NCBI GenBank assembly: GCA_930367215.1
Contig: OV884058.1
Location: 203,812,208 to 203,876,207, forward strand
Direction: 5' to 3'
Length of the DNA stretch: 64,000 bases
Origin: Pollenia angustigena
Lineage: Eukaryota > Arthropoda > Insecta > Diptera > Polleniidae
Part shown: piece by piece, positions 54,147-64,000 of the stretch
Layout of the letters: the number at the start of each line of letters is the position of its first letter
Position numbering within the stretch: position 1 is the stretch's first letter
The notes under the pieces: generated by a model
Databases searched by the model: none
What the model was told of the DNA's origin: nothing
The model's input: only the letters and a program-made list of their open reading frames with translations
Position numbers and translations under genes: made by a program

Positions 54147-54155
54147 TTTTTTATA
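54147..54155 (-). promoter_or_regulatory. Possible TATA box of the dehydrogenase gene
   Basis: TATAAAAAA on the minus strand 40 bases before the ATG. If used, the leader would be only about 10 bases, so a start further upstream is also possible. Confidence 0.3.
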
Positions 54156-54159
54156 AAAT

Positions 54160-56580
54160 CTATTAAAAAAAAATAGGCTGCAAACAGTTGAACGGTTAAC
54201 TATTGACTGCAATATTTTTCAAAATTTTGCAATAATAATATTTTTTAAGGAAATCATGTTGTTTTTTGTTGATTCTTAAGTTTCGTTTTCCCCATTAATT
54301 TTTTTAAGTATTTTGCCAAAATAACTTTACAGCCATTTGGTATTAAATGTTTCTGATTTGAAAATACTGGTTTTAAGCTTTTTAGAAACTTGATAATATT
54401 TGTGCGGTTTAAATCAGAGTATGTTAGATTTCTATTTGTTTACAGGGTTTCTATTAAATGGCGTTTTATATGTTAACCGTTTCTATCGTTTAAAGTCTGT
54501 ATTCACACGCTTCAACTTTTAAGCAGATAAAGGGTATGTTCTTAGAGGCATGTCAATTTCGAAATTTTGTGACATTTATTGTTAAAAAATAATTTGTGGC
54601 ATATGGCCTTCTTGACTACGCCTTATGAACGCCATCCTATCGGTCCAATTTTTCACAACTTGTTTTAAGCATATACATACATGTATAGGATATACACATG
54701 CCTTTACTTACAACTAAGTTAAAAAACATAACATCTGATACAATTAAAAAAAGTTCAAAGTGAACATAGGGCATCGACAAAATCTCGCTAAGGGTACTTG
54801 GGCTGATTCTAGTTCTATTTTAGTACAGCGTATCCAGTGGACATGTTCTGTAACTCTCGCGTCAATAAACTGTTCGATTGAAATGTGTGAAATGAAACAG
54901 AAATGCCATAAATTGAAACAAACAGCTATTTTTCTCACTAAACTGTATCTGTAAATTTTTTTGGCGAGTACTAGCTGTCACGTAAGGAAATTACTCGCCA
55001 AATTACAGAAAAAGTGTCTCTGTAACATTTTTGTGAGAAAAGTTTCCGCTTTGAACTGACAAATAAACTCACGTATAAAAACGGGGCGAGAATTAAATTG
55101 TAACACTAAAAAAAATAATAATAATAATACATATTTTGTTATTGGCACATTTTTTTATTGTTTAATTATTTTGCTTTTAACATTCATATACAATATACGA
55201 ATGTTTCCAAAGCTCGTTTGCAAACAACAAACATTAAAGTCGCACTTTACATTATTTGGTAAAGCCGACGCACTATGCTTTGTCCCATAGACAAAAATCA
55301 AAAAAAATTTTTTGTCTCAAATTGTTTTTAAATACAGATTTTTTGAAAGATAAATAAATGTTAACAAAAAAAATTTTTCTGATTGCTTTTGCCACCACGA
55401 GAGGGCGTTAAAAGCAGATAATTTCTTGCAAAAATTACTTAACAGAAAAATGAGTTTTAGTTGTTTCACAAAAATAATTCTGAATAATTAATTTTTTTAA
55501 AAAGTCGCTCGAAATTTTGTTTTCAAGTACTTTGATATATTTGCAGTTAAATTAAAATTTACTAGATCACCCGTGCGAATATTTCGCACCGTTAGTTGTC
55601 ATTTTTGTAACATAAAATGAAAATAATTAATAGAAATTTTAGTAACTTCAATACATTTTAAAATATAATTTTTATCAATGAAAATATTATTTTTTCAATT
55701 TCTAATTATTTTTCGTCATTAGTGTTAGAAATAAGCTTTAAAATGAGATATCATTCATTAAATTTGATGCGGTGGTATGGGAGATATTTGCAACCGACAA
55801 AAAAAAGTGCTTTAGAAATAATATATATGATAATTTATGCCCAATTTTCAGGATAGTATTTAAATCTATATTAAGTTAATTTTCATAACAAACTTAAATC
55901 GTATTTAAAACAGATTGGTTTTTTGAGTTTTATTTGAAAACTCTAATTTAATTAAGATAAAAGTATGGTAGCACTACTTAATACAAAAAAAAAAATATAA
56001 AAAAGTGTATTTATTTGCAAGGTGGTCTGAAAAAACAGCTGACTGTTAATGCTTTGCCTGTTATTGTTGTATTGTTGTGATATTGAGGCCACCTTGCTAA
56101 AATATTACAATGGATACTTAAGTTGCAATTAAATGTACCACATCGGTGACTTAAGTTTCACTTAGGTTTTTAGTGAAGAAGAGAATTTTGTATTTAAAAC
56201 GATTTTAAAAATAAATGTGTTTTAATATCAATCCTGAAAATTGGTCATTAGTATTTATTTACAAAATAACTTTTTTATTGCTCTGAAAAACACATTTTTT
56301 TTTTGTTGAAAATCCAAAAATTACTTAAGTTTGATGGAGTATAAAAAAAAATTATATAAAATTAGATATTTTTTTTTTTCTATTTGTGTAAGTTATACTC
56401 TTAGCTAACAGGGTATTCAAAAATTAGTGCCTATTTTTTACCACAACTTAAAAAAAATGCGTTTTTTGAAATGCCTAATTTTATGATTTTTACTCAAATA
56501 TCAGGCATTTAAGAGTGTTTAATTAATATCATTGCGCAACACGATTTTATATTTTGAATGTTAAAAAATAAAAAAATTTA
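54160..56580. other. Intergenic, no gene seen
   Basis: AT-rich. A partial copy of repeat family E is at 55190-55290. At 56018-56098 'gcaaggtggtctga' and 'gaggccaccttgc' form a tiny TIR element of about 80 bases. Nothing coding is supported. Confidence 0.45.
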
Positions 56581-56584
56581 ATTA

Positions 56585-57100
56585 TATCATTAGTAGAACA
56601 AAACCACTGAAGTATTTTCAAAATTTAGCTCGAGTTCTTTTTTTATGGCCCACTGAAGTTTTTAATTTTTTTTAAAGGCGTTTTGAGAAGTCAAAAAAAA
56701 TGTATTAAATCTAATTCTGAGCTAAATAAGGTTAATAGATGATTTTAATAAAATTTGATGACGGTTCTTTTCATAGAACTAATTAACCCTCTATCTGCCA
56801 TTTTTAGGGGTCATTTCAGCCCCTCCTCATAGAACACCACTAACACGTACGTTTAAAGGGTTAAAATATTCTACAACAATTTTCTGCATTGAATTTCACT
56901 AGGGGTTGTAAGTTCGTGTGATATAAGCATAATGCTTAAAACGGTAAAGTTGTAAATTATCATATATTATTATCAAATTGTGTTTTAGCAAAGTCGTATG
57001 AAATAATTCGAAAAAATGTAATAAATCTACTTTTGAGCTTAACATATTATCTAACCCTCTATCTCCCATTTTTAGGATTAAATGACTCCTATTTTTAGGA
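56585..57100. repeat. Relative of the inverted-repeat DNA inside 48476-49220
   Basis: Shares 'aaccctctatctgccatttttaggggtcat', 'gcattgaatttcactaggggt' and 'taaatctaattctgagct' with that element. The terminal CACTGTGCAAC is not present, so borders are unknown. The open frame after 57102 has no ATG. Confidence 0.55.
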
Positions 57101-57780
57101 GTTGTCTTCAGATCCCGTATTATCATCAAAGAGAAACATTAAGATTAAAAATAAAATAATAGATGCTAAAATTGGGAAATATATTCTTGGAGAAAATGTT
57201 GAAATCGAAGATGATATAACAGAAGACGAGATGAGTTCTTCGTTAAGCGAAAATTGGTTTTGGGAAGAATCAAGTAGCGATGATGCTTTGTTATAAGTTT
57301 GTTTTTATATGTTTTTTTTAACGTTTTTTGTGATAAAAATAATTAATAAGTTAAGCTATTATAATTTTTAAGAAATGATGAAATTTTGGCGCCCTATGCT
57401 CCAGTGGCAGTGTTTCAAAATCCAAAATTTTAATTTGTTTATGGAAATATATCGCACATAATCAACAGGAGGGTGTTAACTCAAAATGTTCAGTAGAAGC
57501 AAAACAATTTTAAATTTAATATTAAAGGCATATGAAAAATAATTTTTAAACCAACCATTTCATTACCAAGAAGTAGGCAAAATAGCACGATATTTTTACA
57601 GCGGATATGAATACTACGCGTCGATTTTTTGCGAAAAGAGGAAAAATAAAAATTTTGATGGATCAAGTGCGATATGATTTTTTCATCATTTTTTAATGAC
57701 GTTAACATTGCTAGTTTTCCTCTTTAATTTTTTCATTTATGTTATCTTTCAAATAACCTTTTAGTTTTGTTTTTGCAAGA
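57101..57780. other. Intergenic, weak open frame
   Basis: An acidic frame at 57102-57296 (ENVEIEDDITEDEMSSSLSE) starts with TTG and has no recognised domain. It may be a remnant of an acidic transposase N terminus; I do not call a gene. Confidence 0.3.
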
Positions 57781-57785
57781 GCATT

Positions 57786-58716
57786 TTAACCGTTTCACCA
57801 CAGGTGGAAAAGGGTATATATAAGTTTGTCATTCCGTTTGTAATTTCTACAATATTGATCTTAGACCCTATAAAGTATATATAATCTGGGTCCTTATGAG
57901 GAGAGAAGTTGATTTAACGATATCCGTCCGTCCGTCCATCTGTCCGTCCGTCTGTCCGTCTTACGTTTGATATGTGTTTTCCGGAGACTCCAGACATGAT
58001 AGCGGCTACGTTGTTTTACATTTATGTCACATATAGTCCACCATTTCTTGCTATTGAAATTCAGCCAGATCGGTCCAACAATGGCTGAGATATGACCAAA
58101 AAACCACGACTGCCTCTAATTTTTCCAAAAAATCCCTTGTGGTTGTTGTATTTTTATTACTTTTTTCTGTATATCTGGAGAACGGCAAGAGCCAAAGCTT
58201 TAGGTACAAACATTTAGGTTAAAAATATACACCATCTTACAAAATGTGGGCGGGATTGGAGAAGTAGGCGTGGTACCTCTCATACAAAAAGTATTAAAAA
58301 TTGTATAAAAACCTGAATTTTTTGACTGTAATATGACCTATGGTTACGCCTTATATATCAGAAGATCGGAAATTTTTAATAGAAAATATTTTCTTAACCC
58401 CCCCACCCCCCCCCCCCCCCCCCCCCTTCGTATTTGTTTACATATACTAGCATAATGCCCAATATGATTTTCGTTATCACCCTTCTTTATTATTTCATAT
58501 ATTTAACGAAATAATTTTAACAAATAGAAACTAAAAACGATTTAAAAAAAATATTTACCAGTTATCGCTTTTTAAATTTCATTTATAATGAAGTTGTAAG
58601 TATTGTAAATATGTATGTATATGTAAAAATTATTTAATTGCTCTCTATTCTACTCGCACAATGGTGAAGGGTATATAAGATTCGGCACAGCGTAATATAG
58701 CACTCTTACTTGTTTT
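57786..58716. repeat. GTCY-microsatellite repeat (mini-me-like)
   Basis: It starts 'ttttaaccgtttcaccacaggtgg' then 'gggtatatataag', with a GTCC/GTCT microsatellite at 57924-57960, and ends 'tcgcacaatggtgaagggta' .. 'cactcttacttgtttt'. Repeats with this layout and (GTCY)n are known from flies as mini-me elements. Assignment from memory of the layout. It contains the C tract at 58398-58427. Confidence 0.55.
58398..58427. repeat. C-rich tract of about 30 bases
   Basis: Two runs of C split by one A; on the minus strand a G run that could form G-quadruplexes. Its length may vary between molecules or be misread. Confidence 0.7.
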
Positions 58717-59105
58717 CATATAATTTTGATAATCCGATTCTACCCAAATTTGGCATAAATATATATCTTGCAATTATCAACTTACATATCAAAATTTATT
58801 ACGATCGGACAATTTTTGTAGGAGTGATAGTGTTTTTAAGAAAGAGGATATATAGCAGGACCTTGAGTCCTTAGCCCGATTTAAATAAAAATTTACACAC
58901 ACGTTGCAAGTTGCATTTGTATCAGCATGACCACTTTTTGTAATTTTGTGGGCATTATTATTTATATTAAATTACATTTTTCAATTTCAGGACACATGGG
59001 AGGTAGGCGTGTCCTTGGGCCGATTTTTCCAAAAATTCTAATTTTTCTTAACTAAGCTTTTTTATGCTAGTGTACCAAATTTCAAAAATATCTGACAACT
59101 CCTTC

Positions 59106-59462
59106 TATTTTTGTCCCTTCGTTATATGGGAACGAAGCATAGTGCGACGGTTCTAATTTCGCCGCCGTCGTTGAACAATTTTCAATTTTAGTAAATTTTG
59201 GTCGCCGCCAACGATATGTGTTACTGGCGTTCTCAACGTCTTTAATGTCACATCGGCTTCAAGTACAATATTATGACATTTATAACGTAGATTACTTTTG
59301 ATAGTTTTCCACATGAGTTACAGACACACTTTTTTCACACTTTTCGAGAAACGATGGAATATTTTGTGTCACTTCTTTTCGATGCGAGAAGTTCTCACTA
59401 TAGTTACAGAACATGGGTACAGGTGTTTCTTGGACGAACTCTTCAAGGTTGGCCTTTGGGTT
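59106..59462. repeat. Dispersed repeat family E, copy 2
   Basis: Inverse of 28288-28645, with 'gaacgaagcatagtgcgacgg', 'ccgccgtcgttgaacaatttt', 'tcgatgcgagaagttctcac'. Non-coding. Confidence 0.6.
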
Positions 59463-59467
59463 TCCAG

Positions 59468-59640
59468 TGTAATACTATGTTCACACTTGAGTTCTTAAAC
59501 GCGTTTAAGCAGCTCGAACATGATTAAGCTCTAATCACTTCAAAATCGAGATGATTACCCATACATTGAAGTGATTTGTTAATCACTTCAAATCGACATG
59601 ATTACAACTAAATCACTTCACAAACCACATAGAATCCACT
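59468..59640. repeat. Dispersed repeat family D, copy 2
   Basis: Inverse copy of 20532-20690; see shared blocks there. It directly follows family E copy 2. Confidence 0.6.
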
Positions 59641-60124
59641 GAACATACCTAATAATGTAGAATCGCCAACATGTCGTGTACAATAGACTGGTCTTTTCTT
59701 GTATGGGATTTTTTTTTTTTTTTTTTAATTTAATTGTTTGCGCTGCTTAAAATATGAGGTTTGGTGTAAGAAATCATGGCCTAATTTTTCAGGTCAATCC
59801 GACGGTGCCTAGCCGTGCCAAGTGGGGCCCAAAGTTTCCCATTTTATAAAAAAAAACATCTTTTCTATCAGATCTTTATAGTTATACTAGTTGAAAAGCC
59901 GAATATCAAAAATATGACTACGCTACGATCTTCCGCAGAGAAAGTTCTTCAAGTGTGCCAAATTTCAGCTTCCTATGTCATCAGATGGCTTCAGAAAGTT
60001 GCGGAAAGAATAGGACATACATGCAAACATCCTGACATACTAAGAAATTATATATTGAATAGATAGATTAAAGTATTTGCAGTTTAATATTTTAGTATGA
60101 TACGAACGAAAGATTTTTAACTAA

Positions 60125-60900
60125 TTTTAACTAATTCGGGGTCGCTGAATCCAGTGGTGCTAGCCGTTTTTTTAGGTTAGCTTTAGTTTTCGAGATATAC
60201 CGTTATTTCGAAAATTAAGGATGTTGCACAACATATGTTCGCGCAACTCAAAAACGCTTTAGCTTATTGAAAAACTAAAAAAAACCGAAATTCGGCAATA
60301 AAATTTACTTTAAGAAAGTTAAAACTTTTTTCTTCATATTGGCTTTGGTTTTCGAGATATACCGTTATTTCGAAAATTAGGGAGGTTGCACAACATATGT
60401 TCGCGTAACTCAAAAACGCTTTAGTTTATTGAAAAACAAAAAAAACCGAAATTCCGCAATAAAATTTACTTTTAGAAAGTTAAAACTTTTTTCTTCATAT
60501 TGGCTTTGGTTTTCGAGATATACCGTTATTTCGAAAATTAAGGAGGTTTCACAACATATGTTCGCGTAACTCAAAAACGCTTTAGCTTATTGAAAAACTA
60601 AAAAAAACCGAAATTCCGCAATAAAATTTACTTTAAGAAAGGTAAAACGTTTTTCTTATATGCGCAGTCGTTTTAGAAACATAATTTTTTTTTCTGGAAA
60701 AAAAAATAATTTTTTTATTAAAATTTCGGAATTTTTGTTTTTAAAAATTCATAAAAAATTGAAAAATGGAGCTATGCTTCCAATTTTATAGAGTCATATA
60801 AAAAACAATATTGCAAACAAAACAAGCTGTAAATGATTAAAATCTGTTCACAACTTTTGATTTTATGTATTCACAAAGACGAAAAATTTTAATTAATTTA
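60125..60900. repeat. Dispersed repeat family C, copy 3, with a 161-bp internal triplication
   Basis: The segment with 'ttcgagatataccgttatttcgaaaatta' .. 'aaccgaaattccgcaataaa' occurs three times in tandem from 60181, 60343 and 60504; other family-C copies have it once. The family's downstream part ('gtcgttttagaaacataa') follows after the last unit. Confidence 0.8.
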
Positions 60901-60917
60901 AGAATATATTTTTAATT

Positions 60918-61037
60918 AGGCTTAAGTTCATGAAATTTAATTTTTTATTAAATTATTTTTGTGAAGAAAGGAATTTTACAACATGAAAATTAATTAAAAT
61001 TGTTATTGATAATCTTTCATTCTTGACGTGGCTCGGG
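60918..61037 (-). repeat. Inverted partial unit at the start of the 562-bp array
   Basis: Reverse complement of the unit's part from GCCCGAGCCACGTCAAG through 'ttttcatgttgtaaaattcc' to 'aacttaagcc'. It meets the direct array head to head at 61038. It stops just after the TTCGA of the tRNA-like T-arm, so no ribozyme is included. Confidence 0.85.
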
Positions 61038-61038
61038 C

Positions 61039-64000
61039 TTTAATTAATTTTCATGTTGTAAAATTCCTTTCTTCACAAAAATAATTTAATAAAAAATTAA
61101 ATTTCATGAACTTAAGCCTAATTAAAAATATTAAAAATTTGGATTAAAAACCATAAATGGTTCAACAAAATAACCACAATACTAATTATTGTTAAAGCTA
61201 AGGCACGAGCTCTATGTGTACATTTGTCCTTCAAGTTGTGCTGAAAAAGGTCAACAGAAAAGAGAAAGACAAAGTGAAAAAACAAAAAATGTACTTGGAC
61301 TTCAAGAAAAATTCTTGACGAAAGTACGAAAAAACAGAAGTAAAGGAAAAAACATGTAAAATCAATTAAGATGGATAATCATTCAGGAAAGCAAATTTCG
61401 ATCTACCAAATGTTAAAATACAATTTGGTTTAAGGATTGATGTTTGACTAGTGACGTCAGCAGTCGTCGATGGCTGCGAGTGTAAGACGGCAAATCCATC
61501 TGAGGAGATCGAGTGGTTGCGATCGAAACATGTCATGGTAACCTGCCGGCCAGGGTTCGAGCCCGAGCCACGTCAAGAATGAAAGATTATCAATAACAAT
61601 TTTAATTAATTTTCATGTTGTAAAATTCCTTTCTTCACAAAAATAATTTAATAAAAAATTAAATTTCATGAACTTAAGCCTAATTAAAAATATTAAAAAT
61701 TTGGATTAAAAACCATAAATGGTTCAACAAAATAACCACAATACTAATTATTGTTAAAGCTAAGGCACGAGCTCTATGTGTACATTTGTCCTTCAAGTTG
61801 TGCTGAAAAAGGTCAACAGAAAAGAGAAAGACAAAGTGAAAAAACAAAAAATGTACTTGGACTTCAAGAAAAATTCTTGACGAAAGTACGAAAAAACAGA
61901 AGTAAAGGAAAAAACATGTAAAATCAATTAAGATGGATAATCATTCAGGAAAGCAAATTTCGATCTACCAAATGTTAAAATACAATTTGGTTTAAGGATT
62001 GATGTTTGACTAGTGACGTCAGCAGTCGTCGATGGCTGCGAGTGTAAGACGGCAAATCCATCTGAGGAGATCGAGTGGTTGCGATCGAAACATGTCATGG
62101 TAACCTGCCGGCCAGGGTTCGAGCCCGAGCCACGTCAAGAATGAAAGATTATCAATAACAATTTTAATTAATTTTCATGTTGTAAAATTCCTTTCTTCAC
62201 AAAAATAATTTAATAAAAAATTAAATTTCATGAACTTAAGCCTAATTAAAAATATTAAAAATTTGGATTAAAAACCATAAATGGTTCAACAAAATAACCA
62301 CAATACTAATTATTGTTAAAGCTAAGGCACGAGCTCTATGTGTACATTTGTCCTTCAAGTTGTGCTGAAAAAGGTCAACAGAAAAGAGAAAGACAAAGTG
62401 AAAAAACAAAAAATGTACTTGGACTTCAAGAAAAATTCTTGACGAAAGTACGAAAAAACAGAAGTAAAGGAAAAAACATGTAAAATCAATTAAGATGGAT
62501 AATCATTCAGGAAAGCAAATTTCGATCTACCAAATGTTAAAATACAATTTGGTTTAAGGATTGATGTTTGACTAGTGACGTCAGCAGTCGTCGATGGCTG
62601 CGAGTGTAAGACGGCAAATCCATCTGAGGAGATCGAGTGGTTGCGATCGAAACATGTCATGGTAACCTGCCGGCCAGGGTTCGAGCCCGAGCCACGTCAA
62701 GAATGAAAGATTATCAATAACAATTTTAATTAATTTTCATGTTGTAAAATTCCTTTCTTCACAAAAATAATTTAATAAAAAATTAAATTTCATGAACTTA
62801 AGCCTAATTAAAAATATTAAAAATTTGGATTAAAAACCATAAATGGTTCAACAAAATAACCACAATACTAATTATTGTTAAAGCTAAGGCACGAGCTCTA
62901 TGTGTACATTTGTCCTTCAAGTTGTGCTGAAAAAGGTCAACAGAAAAGAGAAAGACAAAGTGAAAAAACAAAAAATGTACTTGGACTTCAAGAAAAATTC
63001 TTGACGAAAGTACGAAAAAACAGAAGTAAAGGAAAAAACATGTAAAATCAATTAAGATGGATAATCATTCAGGAAAGCAAATTTCGATCTACCAAATGTT
63101 AAAATACAATTTGGTTTAAGGATTGATGTTTGACTAGTGACGTCAGCAGTCGTCGATGGCTGCGAGTGTAAGACGGCAAATCCATCTGAGGAGATCGAGT
63201 GGTTGCGATCGAAACATGTCATGGTAACCTGCCGGCCAGGGTTCGAGCCCGAGCCACGTCAAGAATGAAAGATTATCAATAACAATTTTAATTAATTTTC
63301 ATGTTGTAAAATTCCTTTCTTCACAAAAATAATTTAATAAAAAATTAAATTTCATGAACTTAAGCCTAATTAAAAATATTAAAAATTTGGATTAAAAACC
63401 ATAAATGGTTCAACAAAATAACCACAATACTAATTATTGTTAAAGCTAAGGCACGAGCTCTATGTGTACATTTGTCCTTCAAGTTGTGCTGAAAAAGGTC
63501 AACAGAAAAGAGAAAGACAAAGTGAAAAAACAAAAAATGTACTTGGACTTCAAGAAAAATTCTTGACGAAAGTACGAAAAAACAGAAGTAAAGGAAAAAA
63601 CATGTAAAATCAATTAAGATGGATAATCATTCAGGAAAGCAAATTTCGATCTACCAAATGTTAAAATACAATTTGGTTTAAGGATTGATGTTTGACTAGT
63701 GACGTCAGCAGTCGTCGATGGCTGCGAGTGTAAGACGGCAAATCCATCTGAGGAGATCGAGTGGTTGCGATCGAAACATGTCATGGTAACCTGCCGGCCA
63801 GGGTTCGAGCCCGAGCCACGTCAAGAATGAAAGATTATCAATAACAATTTTAATTAATTTTCATGTTGTAAAATTCCTTTCTTCACAAAAATAATTTAAT
63901 AAAAAATTAAATTTCATGAACTTAAGCCTAATTAAAAATATTAAAAATTTGGATTAAAAACCATAAATGGTTCAACAAAATAACCACAATACTAATTATT
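61039..64000 (+). repeat. 562-bp tandem repeat array with a hammerhead in each unit (runs off window)
   Basis: The marker cagtcgtcga occurs at 61461, 62023, 62585, 63147 and 63709: a period of exactly 562. The five units look identical by eye. Each has a hammerhead, then a GGTTCGAGCCC box and the tail 'tcaagaatgaaagattatc' .. 'tttcatgttgtaaaattcc'. No open frame of length. A solitary diverged relative is at 29563-30165. The array continues past the window. Confidence 0.95.
61496..61538 (+). ncRNA. Hammerhead ribozyme of the 562-bp repeat (first of five)
   Basis: Helix I CCAT/ATGG; core CTGAGGA (61500-61506); stem II GATCG/CGATC with loop AGTGGTTG; core GAAA (61525-61528); dwarf helix III AC/GT around AT; cleavage triplet GTC, the most common one, with the cut after C61534. 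Further copies: 62058-62100, 62620-62662, 63182-63224, 63744-63786. There is no extra base between core and stem II, so this is the most canonical hammerhead in the window. Confidence 0.85.

Noticed and set aside
57102..57296. Acidic 64-codon open frame as a gene
   Set aside because: TTG start, no domain, overlapping a repeat border; only noted as a possible relic.
61039..64000. CRISPR array
   Set aside because: Units are 562 bp with no alternating unique spacers, and the genome is eukaryotic.

Overview
The window is AT-rich eukaryotic DNA from an insect, most likely a higher fly (Diptera, perhaps a calyptrate). Three cuticular protein genes with RR-1 chitin-binding domains, an alcohol-dehydrogenase-type short-chain dehydrogenase with the residue numbering of Drosophila ADH, hobo-type transposon ends and a GTCY-microsatellite repeat all point that way; the exact species is not visible.

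Host genes are few: a cuticular protein gene at 9501-10277 (+), one at 26617-27384 (-), one at 45688-46818 (-), and a four-exon dehydrogenase at 53023-54114 (-). The first two cuticular genes also share blocks of their 5' leaders. Almost everything between them is mobile or repetitive DNA, often nested. This includes hAT elements with clean 8-bp target duplications (5007-8762, 10832-12086, 12682-13439, 17014-19316, 43000-44526, 44551-45302), TA-flanked Tc1/mariner and pogo/Tigger-like elements (6338-7614, 28717-29422, 38407-39296), PIF/Harbinger-like TIR elements with TWA duplications (6845-7033, 13628-14728, 23904-24455, 48476-49220), LINE remnants (17553-19097, 19793-20537, 48090-49560), and fold-back MITEs.

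The most striking content is a set of repeats that carry minimal hammerhead self-cleaving ribozymes with a dwarf stem III. (i) A Penelope-like element at 30305-32867 (reverse transcriptase plus GIY-YIG, one in-frame stop) has one at its 3' end. (ii) A 470-bp tandem repeat forms a giant near-perfect palindrome, about 5 kb, at 21492-26534, with nine intact ribozyme copies; its centre falls exactly in the ribozyme's stem-loop II. (iii) A 562-bp tandem repeat at 61039-64000 runs off the window and has a ribozyme in every unit; a solitary relative lies at 29563-30165, with others at 33.8-34.4 kb. Helix I differs between copies but stays paired. These look like non-autonomous, retrozyme-like partners of a Penelope-like element. 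The Penelope ribozyme link is known from the literature; the family assignments here are inference from the sequence.

Layout: 0-9 kb nested DNA transposons and MITEs; 9-10.3 kb cuticular gene 1; 10.8-20.5 kb hAT, hobo-like, Harbinger-like and LINE insertions; 21.3-26.5 kb ribozyme palindrome ending next to the 3' end of cuticular gene 2; 28-35 kb TIR elements, Penelope-like element and ribozyme repeats; 35-45 kb MITEs, mariner, interlocked hAT/Tigger-like ends; 45.7-46.8 kb cuticular gene 3; 48-52.9 kb LINE, hAT and repeats; 53-54.1 kb dehydrogenase; 54.5-60.9 kb dispersed repeats; 60.9-64 kb ribozyme tandem array.
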